NCBI GenBank assembly: GCA_964017155.1
Contig: OZ024857.1
Coordinates: 1,846,201-1,910,200, forward strand
Direction: 5' to 3'
Origin: Oasisia sp. SBJ-2009
Taxonomy: Eukaryota > Annelida > Polychaeta > Sabellida > Siboglinidae
DNA: 64,000 bases
The notes beneath the pieces are model-generated. The model saw nothing but the letters and a program-made list of their open reading frames with translations, was not told the DNA's origin and searched no databases. How positions within the stretch are numbered: the stretch's first letter is position 1; each line of letters begins with the position of its first letter. The position numbers and the translations under genes are program-made. This document shows, one piece after another, positions 33,697-47,100 of this stretch.

Positions 33697-35500
33697 ACGC
33701 AGCCAGCGAAGTCCAAAGCGCTATCCAGGTTATATTTAGATCAGTGATCGATACCCGGAAGAACTTCAAGAAGGTGAATTTCCGTATGCGTCAAAAGTAA
33801 TAGATAACTTACGATACTAGTACGACGTGTTGTCGTCATAACCCAAATGTCTGTGTGTTTAGCAATGGCTAAGTAAAGAGGCCTCTTGAGTATTTGGCAG
33901 CTCGACAACGTGAGTGCGTTTGTTTCTGTGGTCTTTTTGTAGATAGATGTCTTCGGATTTGAGTTCAATAAGTTGTAAGATTTGGCCGGTCTACTAATTT
34001 CCCTTCTTCGCATCTGCCTCGATCTTCTTGTATATAATAGTCGTAGACGCGGTGTTCTCATCTTGGGCACGTAACGCAATATTCCCCCTCCGTACTGATC
34101 TCCTAGACAGTTAGCCATGACCTATTCAGACTTCAGTTCAGCCATAGTGTCACTGTCTATTTGAAATCAGATACCCACGGAGAGAGATTCTAATTATTCA
34201 ATCATTTGCAGAAGACTTTTCCAAGTGTTCGTTTCAAGAACTTTAATACAGACAGCATAATACAGAAGTTAATACAATTGTCTAACTGGCCTGGCTCCGT
34301 GGGCGCCAGACGTGAAGTTACATGGTGCATGCTCTCCTCTCTCTTCTCTCTCTCTGCGCACTACTCTCTCTAACTGCCTAGGTTATATACTCTCTGCCAA
34401 GTGGCAGTCACTAACTAGACATTCATTTCCTTATTTAGTTAGGTTCTCTGGCCAACGCTGGCTAAGCTTCGGACAACGCAGTGGTCAAGCTCCTACACAT
34501 TCCTTGTGTATACTTAGCGAACACAGACAACCGGATATAACTGGTTTAACCAAGCTATGCTTCTAGCTAGACTATACTGTTAATTATGACTTCAAGTATA
34601 CTAATTATAATATTTCATGAAAAGTAATTACAAGGAATTTATGCAACCATAATTCCTTACAAAGTGACGTTCCTGACCGTTCAATGCCAATGGACGCAAT
34701 GGCACTGCTAGTGGACTAAATGGTGGAGATTGGAGTAGACATAGCTGTGCAACTTTGCTATGTCTATGCTATGCCTGGCGTAAACTATATCTATGGACTG
34801 TGCAGTGGGTGGGTTTTGACCGTCTTTGATGTACTTTAGGTTTAACGTTTGAGTTAATCGTGTGACTGTTTGTGTGTCACTAGTTAGTAGTTTCGACTGA
34901 GAGTGAGACGGACTGAGTATTGAGTACTATTTGGCACATCAATCTTTTTCCACACAGGACTTCAAATATTGGGGGCATATCAAAACCAAGCCACATACAG
35001 CAGCAATAACAAATATAATTATGTCAATTATTTGTTTTATAAATTATGTCGTGACGTGGTGACTTCATTCTTATTAAACTCAATTTGTTTTCCAATACGA
35101 CTCAACATTTTAATTAACGTTTATAAAATAAGTTGACAGTGTTTACCATCGGCAGTTATTTCTTTAAAGAACACAATTTAAGCTAATATACAAGCCATAT
35201 ATACAAATATAATACAAACTATAGGGCGTGAGTCAATTTTTAATTTTACGAGCAACATTGAACACAATTAATAAACATTCAAAATAAAAGCAAAACAAGC
35301 TAGAAACTGCAAGTGGACAAGGAAGCCAATAGACATAAAGGAAGTTTGTCACAGTTCTACCTGTTGCTGTTTTGCATATTTACGTGGAGGTTTTTGTGGA
35401 GAATTAAGTAGTCATCAAGTCTCCAGATAGGATATTGTAAACTTGTTTAACTTGAACCAAATAATTACGATAAACCATGTCCCCGTACAGACTCACTAAT
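33697..35500. other. Intergenic DNA upstream of MyD88
   Basis: No exon was recognised. Short matches of 9 bp form an imperfect hairpin near 34745-34778. An AGTGGACAAGGAAGCC word at about 35320 is shared with the CR1 3' UTR but is too short to call. Confidence 0.4.
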
Positions 35501-35601
<101 letters not shown>

Positions 35602-35681
35602 CATATACACGCCTGTATATAATATATATATAATTATATATGTCAGTTTAGTAAGGATTATTTTTATTTTTTTGTTTTCAG

Positions 35682-35876
35682 TTACTCCGATGAAGTCCAC
35701 TACAAATCGGCAACACGAGTAATCAGTCATCACATTGTTTTGACACCACTGGGTGGCTGTTGGTCACTGGACATTGGCAACACTAGTGTCACCAGCAAAC
35801 ATATGTTACACTCTTGCGACACCTGTGAGTGTCATCAGACATTGATTGCATTAGTGGCACTGAGAGAAGACACAAG
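35682..35876 (+). promoter_or_regulatory. Putative MyD88 5' UTR part of the first coding exon
   Basis: A strong acceptor (TTTTTTTGTTTTCAG) ends at 35681, so this 195-base stretch is probably spliced 5' UTR with a non-coding exon further upstream. The in-frame codon run before ATG 35877 is closed by TGA at 35826. The ATG has A at -3 and is the first in frame. Confidence 0.45.
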
Positions 35877-36207
35877 ATGTCGTCTGTTGTAAACTTCAAC
35901 GAATATGAAAATATTCCCGCCCGGGCTCTTAACATGTCAGTCCGCAACTATCTTGCGCAAATGCTGGATAGGGATCAAGTCTCTGAAACAGCCAGGCACA
36001 TGGTAAAGAACTGGATGGGCATGGCTGAGCTGCTTGGTTACAACTATGACGAAATCGAGAACTTCGACACTGCAAATGGTGGGAAAACCAGGATGCTGCT
36101 CCGTGATTACACAATGAAAGGAGGTGACGTCGCAACCCTTCTGCGATCTCTGCGAGACCTTGAACGCTACGACATTCTCGAGGATGCCGTATTCCAACAG
36201 ACTCTTC
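35877..36207 (+). CDS. MYD88: MyD88 exon 1: death domain
   Basis: It encodes 110 residues with the whole death domain, from ENIPARALNMSVRNYL through SLRDLERYDILEDAVF. It ends CTTC|GTAAGT in phase 1. The start is set by the first in-frame ATG and by the match of the first residues to MyD88 N termini. Confidence 0.93.
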
Positions 36208-39200
36208 GTAAGTTTTTTATTGTTCTATTGTTATCATGATAGGTGATCCACAATATATAAATCGCCGATAGCCACATTTTGTGTATTGCGTGTTTGAAGT
36301 TTCATATTTTGGTACAGTCATAAATATAATGACATTTTTAGTTGCTGAATGAATATCTTACATACATGTGAAGTCTGGATTGATCATGCAATGAAATTGT
36401 TGGATGCATGCCTGTATAGTAAATGTTTAGAGGTGATAAGTGTACAGCACTTGTTCCATCACAATACGCTGACTACACTATACATGTAAACATATTTTGA
36501 GGAATTCCCAAACATTCAACAGTGACTTCTTAAACACAAGACATATTTGCTAAATTTAATAAATGTTTTTGTGCATAAGTCGGTAAGTGCTGTAAGCAGG
36601 TATTACATTGCTTTTAGAATTACATAGGCACTTCTAATAATTGTCAACATTTTCCGAAGCATACAACCTGGTTGTTGGGGGAAGGGTTGTCTGCTATAAA
36701 ACTGTTCTACTTGCTATTGTTGATATGTGTAATAATGTGTTAGTCAACAGTTTTAGTGTTTTTATGGAGGGGAAGTGGGTCAAGAAAAAGCTTGCTCTTT
36801 GTATCACCATGCCTCTGAAAATGTTGACAATTATGAATTACCCCTAAGCACATACAATATACAATGTCTGATTTAACACTTGGTACATGGTGTTTGTGTC
36901 ATACATGGTACATGGTGTCAGTGTCATACATGGGTAACATGGCACATGGTGTCAGTGTCATATATGACACATGGTGTCACCGTGTCAGTGTCATATATGG
37001 TGTCAGTATCATACATGGTACATGGTGTCTGTGTCATGCATCGTACATGGTGTCAGTGCCATACACATGGGCGTCAATCGGTGGGGGATGAGGGGGACGT
37101 GTCCCCCCACTTTTCAGCCTGAGGCAGACAGCATAGGAAACGTCCCCCTACTTTTCACAGAAAATCTAATTTACAGGCATATAGCGAGACTGATCACTCT
37201 CTCACCCTCTCTTAAAAACTCTACATCGGTCAGATATAAACTTCTGACTATCCAGTGGAAAATTACTATATAAATTGCTTGGTTGGCTGCAGCGTGCAAC
37301 TTGGTCTTAGGCCAGTAAATATTCATCTTGCAGGACTCTCATCTTGCATCCTTGTGTTGATATATTAAAGGACAAAAAAAGGATACGGCTTCGTGTCATA
37401 TACCTAATAGAGTTTATACAAAGTAACAATTTCCACATATACTCAATTTTTTAACGTCAGCGGTTTACTCAGAATGTGACTTTAAAGTCTAAAATTCTAA
37501 CGAAATCCACGATGGTCTAGACGCCGCCATAGGTGAAGGGTTAATTTGGCTTGGCCATTCAGCGCGCGGCATTCTATATCTCGGTCAGCTTCCGGCCACG
37601 TCGTTAAGGGTCAACAACTTCGAGTCTTCGACAGTTCGTTCAGTTGGCGTGACATCTAGCAGCTGCTTATAGACGTATATCTAAATCTTTTGGTTAAATC
37701 TATGATAAACTTTAGTAATTATGCCTTCGTCTTCGGCATACGGTTGCAATAATAGTTGAAACAACCGGTAGTATTGAAGCAATGGATTCACGTTGGTGAT
37801 TTGCGGGCGTACTGTTTGGCACTTTGCTCAGTCCATTTTGAGGAGAAATGCTTTGAAGTAGACATGTAGTCATGTATCATCAGTTGATAGGATGATTTCA
37901 GCGATAACAATAATAGACAACTTTATATTTACTGTCATCAGCATGTCACGCGCGTTGCCGAGTTGCAGCCATTTCATGACAACAGCCAAACCCCATGCAG
38001 TGAATCTGCGTGGAGAGCACCTCGATCACCGTCGTGACGTCATTCTTCGTCTAAGATGGGGTAGCGCATAGAATTTGGATGGCTGGGTGTTAAAAAATAT
38101 TTTTCTGGTAAACCGCTGGCGTTAAAAAATTGAGTATATGTGGAAATTGTTACTTTATATTAACTCTATTAGGTGTATGCCACGAAACAGTTAACTTTGT
38201 TTGTCCTTTAATAGGCACTAGCCATCAACCACGATACATTTTTGTTTGCCCTGTCACCCCTTGGATTGCAGCCTGGTCCCCTGGTGAATACTTGTATCGC
38301 CTACGGCAGAACCAGCGGATTCCTGCATCCTGTTTGAGTGATGACAAATTTCTTTGCCAAAAGGTGAGATTGCGAAGTCCTACACAGGCACCCCTGTAAT
38401 CTCACATCTTGTCACTCTATGAATTAGGCAAGCAGACTCAGGGGCGTCGCTAGCCGTACTCACTTATGCACGGGCTTCCACATCAATAAGGCAACCACAA
38501 AATGCCCACTTCAAACGGTAGCCAGAGGATGCCCAGATATGTTCATAGCCTTTGGCAATGAAAACGTCATCATTCACTTGTAACAATTTGTCAACATTTT
38601 GACAACATTGTACAACTGTAGCTACTGTACTCAGTGCACAGAACATATAGACGCCTCCGCCTGGATGGTGTCTTAGCAATGCAGCAGCCGGTTAAATAGG
38701 AATTCACTAGAAACAATTTATCAATGTTTTGACGCCCATGGGCTAAGAATAAAAGATTAGAAGTTAAACTGGCATGAACAACACAACCGAACTACAATTG
38801 CTCTGTGAGACAAGATGGGCCAGACGTGCCAACGCACCGTACACATTCAGGTCTGCCTTCACAGCTGTAGTGTGACTAGTGTCTGCTCTGGAATATCTGG
38901 AGGCTGATGGAGCTACATGTCAATCCAACGGTTTGACTTCACCATCACATTGGTAACGATTGAGCATGTACTTAAAAGTCTACTTCCTCTGACAACATTT
39001 GTAAAATGATATGAATGCGCTATGGAACTGTCATTGAAATTCGCCCTTCTATATGGCGCAAGGCTGCGTCTCAAGAACTGTCTGCACTCTACAACAACAA
39101 CTGAATGCATGTCGGGACTGGCCTTGATGCATGTCCACAAGGACACAGAGTTGGATGCTAACATTCATCAGTTCAGTCATCAGAAAAGCAGGCATATAGC

Positions 39201-39939
39201 CCTATTATTTAGCCCCTAATGAACGTGGGTTTAGTAACTGAACCGATGTTGAAGATAATACAGAACTCTTAAAAATATCAAATTTTACTTGTTTTAACTC
39301 TTTGATTCAAAACATGTACAATTTACAGTATTTATCTTAGCTTATTATTAAAAGGCTGTAACTATTGCAACTTTCTTTAATTACTATAATTACATAATAA
39401 GTACATATATATATATATATATATATATAGCTTATTTTAAAGCATACAGTGAATGTGTTGCACATTCAAACATATGCTATGTGTAATATATGGTATATTA
39501 AACGTTCAGGTCCTACACCTTTTCAGCATGTTTCACGCAGTAACAATACTGTGTATTTTTCTATTTACTCCTTAGCGTGTTCTATTTACCTATGATATAT
39601 TGTGACTTAAAATACACTATAGGTCAACTGATTGGATCATCACACATGCTACACAACATTTTGGACCACCAGACCCTGATGCTAGAATTTAGATTGATAT
39701 AATTAATTAGTGCTTCCACCTGCATTTATCCCTAGCTACGCCCCTGGCAGTTATGCGTCAAAATCTGCCCTAAAAAGTATCAGTGATTGGGGCGGGCCAT
39801 GGCACATATTCAAATACATGTAGCCAAAATAACGATTTAAAATAGCTTAACATAAAGGCCTTTGCTTACTTTAGTATTATAGCACCAGATAACAATAAAT
39901 TGTCTTATATTTACTAGAAACATTTATGTGTATTTTAGG

Positions 39940-39999
<60 letters not shown>

Positions 40000-41045
40000 G
40001 TATTATAATATATGTTCATGGTGTTAGCGTCATGGTACTTGTGGCAGAAGGTGTGGCTGGCACATTACAGGCTGTATCAGATATTATCTGACACAGTTGA
40101 CTTACTGGAATGGGCAGTTGACTGAGATGGAAACTGATCTCACAATGGTAGCAATGTTCCATTCACAATACTTACTAGGGAAAAAGCCTGTAAACAACTT
40201 GCCTGTTGGTACACAAAGCTTGTGGTTGTCTGATGTCATGGTGCACTGCCGTGGCTGGACTCAGACCACATTTGCATTTTCCATAGGCGACCATTATAAC
40301 GTTTCCTTCATTTCCTATTAATCTTGATCAGCTCTGTTATTGACAATTTCACAGCATATTTACCCTCCATAGACAGAGGTTCAGTAAAAATGTGTGAACT
40401 TTTAATACCTCAGGCTCCCACAAAGTTCATTCAAACCTAGCTTACACCCCTCCATTTCTGCTTGAGCCACCCACGGATTGCCCCTGATTACATCACCAAG
40501 CAAAATGACAACTGTATTAATACGCAGAAATGCACCGAATGACAGCTGTCATAATTTGTCACGCTGCACAAAAACATCATTTATAACCACTCCACACTAC
40601 ATATGTGCTCACAGAAATTCAGACAACCTGCATAATGCTGCTTTTATAGGGTACTCTTTGGTCAGGGAATGGCGGACATGCACCTTTTGGTGGTCTTACG
40701 CCAGCTGGTAGAAACAGGAAGTGGATCATGATTATGAGTCATGACTCGTGACTGAATGGAAGTTAAAGTGAAAGAAGGGGTAGCTAGTTCAAGGCTCAGT
40801 CGGGCAATGCATCTAATTCTGTACTCTATAACCATTTGACTATCATATTTACAATGATAAACTTGTTTAATACACAAACATTACTTGTACATAGCCATTT
40901 TCATAGAAAGGCTGAACTTGTGGCTTTCTGCTCTTCCTTAAGTGTTGGGTTTATGACCCATCATGAATCGGTGATGAAACCAAATCCATACATTGATTTT
41001 TAGAATGTCTACTTTTCCAATAATGATGTTGTATTTGTATTCTCA

Positions 41046-41141
<96 letters not shown>

Positions 41142-44100
41142 CGTGGTAGCTTCAAAAGCAGTAACACAGCCAACATATTTTTTGTGAGTCTAGAAACATT
41201 TCCTCTTGTCCAGGTACGGACGCTGATTCCTTCGTGTCAAGACAGCAACAACAGCTGGCACAGAGGCCCGTGGAGCAGATATGTGTGCAGGTCCCAGAAG
41301 GTACAGTTCCTGACAGATTGCTGTAGACCCTGTCAGTACTTAGTCAGTACTGCCACAATACAGTGTTTCCCGTGGCTAAAATGATGGGCAAGGTGGTAGG
41401 GTGAGCTAAGTAAGCACTGAAGGCACAATGGGAGGATGCCTCCCTGAGCTGTTGTTTTCAATAGCTTCAAATGATTTAACAAGATTTAACAAGATTGCCA
41501 CCTAGAGAATCAACTCTAGATGGCAGGTGGACAAGGAAGCCGTTTGGCTTATCGAGAGTCCAACCTATCTATCTAAGTATACCCCGCCCGTCTTAGGTAT
41601 ATGTCAATTTTATTTTTAAACATATTAACACTTCTAGCACCTACACAATCAGCTGATAATTTGTTCCATTCGTTTACTATTCTTTGTGAAAATGAAAATT
41701 TTCTAATATCTAGTCTACACTGCTTCTTTGCTAATGCAACTCCATGTCCTCTAGTCCTTCTCTCTTCCTTGACCGTGAAAAAAATATTTCTGTCAATATT
41801 TTCATACCCATTCAATATTTTAAAAACCTCAATCTGATCTCCTCTCAATCTTCTGGTTTCTAGTGTTGTTAGACCACATTTTTTTAGACGCATTTCATAA
41901 CTAATATTCCTGAGTTTTGGTATCATTTTTGTTGCTCTCCTTTGTACTCTTTCTAGCATATCAATATCCTTCTTGCGATATAGCCTCCATGCTTGTATAC
42001 AATATTCTAAATGAGGCCTAACTATTGTTTTATAAAGCGGTATTATTAGTTCTTTTTCTTTGTACACTATATTTCGCCTAATTAATCCAAGAATTTGGTT
42101 TGCCTTCGCTGCTGCAATTCCACACTGCTCTGATACCTTCATGTCAGCACTAATGGTTAAACCTAAGTCCTTTTCCTTTACAGTAGTATTTAGTACAGTA
42201 CCACCCATTGTATATTGTGCATTTTCATTCCCATGTCCTGTGTGGAGGCACTTACACTTTCCAAAGTTAAACAGCATTTGCCATTTCTCAGACCATTCTA
42301 TCAACTTATTTAGATCATCTTGTAAATGCTGTTTATCTGCATCACTTTTAATTTTCCTAAACACTTTTGTGTCGTCCGCAAACTTCAACACCTTGCTTGT
42401 TATGTCATCATCCAAATCATTGATATATATTAAGAATAAAATAGGTCCCAATACTGATCCTTGCGGTACTCCACTCAAAACAGATTTCCAATTTGAAACC
42501 TCCCCATCAACTACTACTCTTTGTCTTCTATCAATAAGCCATTTTTCTATCCAGTTAATCATACTATTTCCTATGCCATGGGCCTTTAGTTTAAGTAGTA
42601 ATCTTTGGTGTGGCACTTTGTCAAAGGCTTTTTTAAAATCTAAGTAGATTATATCTACTGGTGATCCCTCATCTACCCACTTTGTGACATCTTCCAAAAA
42701 AACATAACATATTTGTTAAGCATGACCTCGCTTTTAAAAACCCATGTTGAGATGTGTTTATCAATTTATTTTTAACAAGAAAATCAACCAAGTGATCTTT
42801 AATTAGTCTTTCTAATAGTTTACAAATCACCGATGTTAAACTCACTGGTCTATAGTTCTCTGACTTGCTTCTTGATCCTTTTTTAAATAATGGTATGATG
42901 TTTGCTTCTTTCCATTCTAACGGAACCACTCCTTCCTCTAATGCCAAATTGAACACTGTTGCAAGTGGTATGCTAATTTGTTCTACAATTTCCAGTAGTA
43001 ATTTGGGAGGAATCCCATCCACTCCTGGTGATTTATTATCCTTCATATCTCTTATTTTCATAGCTACCATTTTTGGGGTTACAGTTAGTTGTCCTAAATA
43101 GTCACACTCTCTCCCTTCGAACTTAGTCTCTAGTACTGGTAATGTACTAATATCTTCCCTGGTAAACACCGAACTAAAGTATTCATTTAGGTTTTCTGCC
43201 ATTAAGAATCCCTCCGTTATTATGTTTCCATCACTACCTTCTAGTGGCCCGACCTTATCTTGAAATTTCTGTTTACTTCGAACATACGCATAAAAACTCT
43301 TGCTGTCATGTTTGATGTTGAAAGCTATTTTTTGTTCATAGCTTCTCTTCGAATTTCGAATTTCAGCTGTAGCTTGATTAAGTGCTTCTTTATAAATGGC
43401 ATAGTCTTCTTCACTTCCAGTATGTCTATATGTCTTCCACATCATTTGCTTGTACTTGATTTTTCTAATGGCTTCCTTCGATAAGTGTTTCTTCTTTGAC
43501 CTTTCCCCCTGTTTTTTCAAGGGGACAAATTTGTCAACGACGCAGTCAATTTCCCTCTTTAAGATATTCCAGCATTCTGTTGCTGTCTTATTCTTCAGTG
43601 TGTTATTCCAGTCTATCTTCGCTAAATATTCCCTCATGTCCTTATATCTTCCTTTGTGAAAATTTTTCCTGTACCGTATTTTTCTGTTCCGTTCTCCTTT
43701 TACTTTGATGATAAAATGTATCTGGTTATGATCACTACATCCCAGTGGCTCACATATATTGACATTATCAACAAATTCCTTCTGTGAGCTCAAAACTATG
43801 TCCAACACGTTCTTGTCCCTGGTTGGTTCTAACACATGTTGAAAAAGGAAACTATCTTGTACTAAATTTAAAAACTCTTGATCCTCTCTCCCAGGACTCT
43901 GTAGAGATGTCCACTGTATATGCCCATGGTTAAAATCCCCCATAATAATACAGTCCCGTTTACTCACTTCTTTTATAGCGTTGTGCATTTTTTCATTCTC
44001 TTCTATGCTTATGTTTGGACTACGATAAACTAACCCAACAGTTAATGTTGAGTTTCCTGTAACTATGTTACACCAGACAGCTTCATATTCTGCTTCTTTT

Positions 44101-47100
44101 TCTAATTTTATTTCATAAGCCTGGATGGATTCTTTAATATATAAAATAACTCCGCCTCCCCTTCTTCCTAATCTATCTTTCCTAAACATTACATATCCTG
44201 TCATTCCTAATTCGGCATCTGATATATCGGGGGTGGCCCAAGATTCAGTTATACCTATTATGTGAGGGTCAATATCTTGTACCATAATGTTTAGTTCATT
44301 TCTTTTGTTTACTATGCTCCTTGCATTTAAACAAACACATTTATAACCAAATTTCGTAGGGCTTTCCAGGCTGTTTTTTGCTGATTTCTTTTTGCTGTCT
44401 TTAGCTATGCCTCTAGTATTTGGCTTCTCTGTGTATCCCCCCTGCGAAACTAGTTTACAAAATTGCAACCTGTTCCTCTGTCCATAGATTGAAGCAGGTT
44501 CTCGGAGAACACTGCTGCGCCCTTTCCGCTTAGATGGAGGCCATCTCTCATGTACATATCTTCCTTCCCAACAAAGTATCCCCACAAATCTACAAATCCA
44601 ACTCCTTCACACATCTGCTCCACCAGAGCATTGATTGCCATCCTCTTACAGTTTCTATAGGTTGCTCCCCTTCCTCCGATTACTGGCAAGATTCCTGAGA
44701 GAATTATCTGTTCAACTCTTGTCTTCTTCAATTTCCCTACCAACTGTCTGTATCTTTGCACTATTCTAGTTGTCCCCTCCCTGTCTGCATTGTTCGTCCC
44801 TACATGTACTAATATAGATCCTCCCTGGCCATGCCCCAACACGTTCTCTACCCTATCTGTCACATGCTCAATCCGAGCGCCCGGAAGACAAACAACAACA
44901 TCTTCTCCTTTGTTTAACGTCTTGTCCGTCTTTCGCAAAATTGAGTCGCCCATAAAAACCCTTTCTGTTCTCAATGCACCCTCGATCACTGCTTCAGAGT
45001 AGCTCCTCCGTTTTGCATCTCCCTGGTTGCTGACTTTCCCCCCTGCCGCTTTCTCTGTTGGTCCTTTCTTTCCTGTCTCTTTTCTTCCTGACATCTTCCT
45101 TGTTATTGACTTCCGTTTGGTCATATCTACTCTCAGTTCCTTTCTTCCCTTCGTCTTTCCTCCTGTCGCATCTACTTCTATCATCTCCTGTCCCCTTGTG
45201 CCTCCCTCCTTCTCTACTGTCACTTTCTCCACTGTCTCCTTCATGCATGGCATGTTTTCTGTTGTTCTTTCTCCATTTGTTTTCCTTGCTATCATCCTCC
45301 CTCCTCTCTCCATCCCCTTCACAAGATCCGTTAGCCTAGCTAGCTCTGCCGTCAGACAGTCCACTTTCCAACACCCTAAACATTGGAAAGTAAACCCTTC
45401 CTCCGTTGTCTCTGACCAAGACTTTCCGCACCCCGATAAGGCAAAATCCACCAAGCTGTGGCAGTGATCACATAGCAAGTGCCTCCTTGCCTTCACTCGC
45501 CGCTTGGAAGGTGCCATATTACGATTGATCAAATCAACTTAGTTTATACCAACTTAGTCTTAGAAAGACTGTTTGTTTATTGTGTACAGCAACTGCAGCA
45601 CACTACGTGTTATAAACAACTTACTACCTATGCTACCATGAACAATAATTTTATTCTGTACTGGTACCGTTCCCTAGCGGATACTTTGGACACTACCTAT
45701 ATAAACAGACTAGGACTTCCTGCTAAAACACTTGCTTATTTTTAATAACAATGGCGCCGAATCAAAGAATTATCCTATGTATGCAGCTGTTTTGCTTACC
45801 ACTTTATCTGTTATATATTATATCAATTTATCAGATTTGTTAAATTTTGTTTACAATCTTGTTGAAAGCTAGATTACCCTATTTCACCCACTATAAATAA
45901 TAGTCTGCACAAAGTAAGGATTCCTACTAAAAAGCTTGTTTATTTTTAATAACAATGATACCTATTCAGAGTGTTACCTTACACATATAGTTGTTACGCT
46001 TATTGCTTTGTCTGTTATATACGATATCAAATAAACAGATTTTGCTCAGTCTTGTTTACAATTTGTCGAAGGCTAGATTACCCTATTATCACCCACGTAT
46101 ACTAATCTGTTCAAAAATACTGTTAACTAACACAATTTAACCAAAACTGCTACTCATTATATGTCTAGTACACCTTTATGAATAACCTTAGCACAAGAAT
46201 ACTTATCAATCAATATATCCAATTGTCTTGTTTACAATTTGTCGAAGGCTAGATTACCCTATTATCACCCACGTATACTAATCTGTTCAAAAATACTGTT
46301 AACTAACTAAATTTAACCAAAACTGCCACTCAATATATGTCTAGTACACCCTTATGAATAACCTTAGCACAAGAATAATACTTATCAATCAATACTTCCG
46401 CTTGTTTTTCAACTTTTATACACCACCAAATTCAAACATCTGCATCCACCAATTTTCCCGCCACAAATGGTGCATCATGAAGTGCACATTGACCTATTTC
46501 CTGATATACAATGGGGAGAGGAATTACATGTTAGCACGTGAGTGTGTTTGTAGCATTACTTTGTAAACAGTCAGCAGGGAAACAGGAAATAGCTATGAGG
46601 TGGCAATTTTTGCATATTTTGTGCGAGGTGTCTTAGATAAACAGTGATGTGGCTCACCTCGCTTATCATATAGCAAGGGAAATACTGAAGTAACCTTACC
46701 AAACTTACTAATTAGGGCATGTACGCTTAGCAGAACGAATATGGTAACCTTCCATATTCGTTCTGCTAAGCGTACATGCCCTAATTAGCATACATGCCCT
46801 AATTAGCATACATGCCCATACCACCCTCTTCGGCAGTGTCTGACATCTATCTATGACAAAAACATATCACGTGAGATCCATTGTTTATTGTACTTACTTC
46901 ACCGTCGTCTACTGAATCAGTCACAGTGTCAGAAAGTTCCACCTGTATGCACTCGTTTGACCACATTAAATGTCTCTACATTCACAGAGGTTGCTTTATG
47001 ATTACCTCATAGCTGAGTAACTGAGGGACCTAAAGAGTGGTCATCTATTTGCAAGCCCCTACAAAAGCTACCGTGTTTTATTTGTGTCCTTTCGACCAGT

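Larger units (their letters stand above)
36208..41213 (+). other. MyD88 intron 1 (5.0 kb)
   Basis: GT-AG intron with a degenerate minisatellite (36883-37075), an inverted 840-bp element (37375-38211) and three AT arrays (39404-39429, 39941-39996, 41049-41137). No other exon was recognised. Confidence 0.75.
41473..45517 (-). mobile_element. CR1-like LINE, near full length, antisense in MyD88 intron 2
   Basis: The minus strand carries ORF1 (45517-44450) and ORF2 (about 44585-41573). A 3' UTR ends in two copies of CTTGTTAAAT rather than poly-A, as CR1-type elements do with short tandem repeats. ORF2 is broken once: seven T instead of six near 42690 shifts the frame between endonuclease/RT start and the RT core. 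A second, 5'-truncated copy lies at 59055-62131. Upstream tandem monomers at 45720-46390 may be its 5' UTR. Confidence 0.9.

Noticed and set aside
35315..35335. CR1 3' UTR word AGTGGACAAGGAAGCC upstream of MyD88
   Set aside because: Only about 15 bases match and the flanks do not, so chance cannot be excluded.
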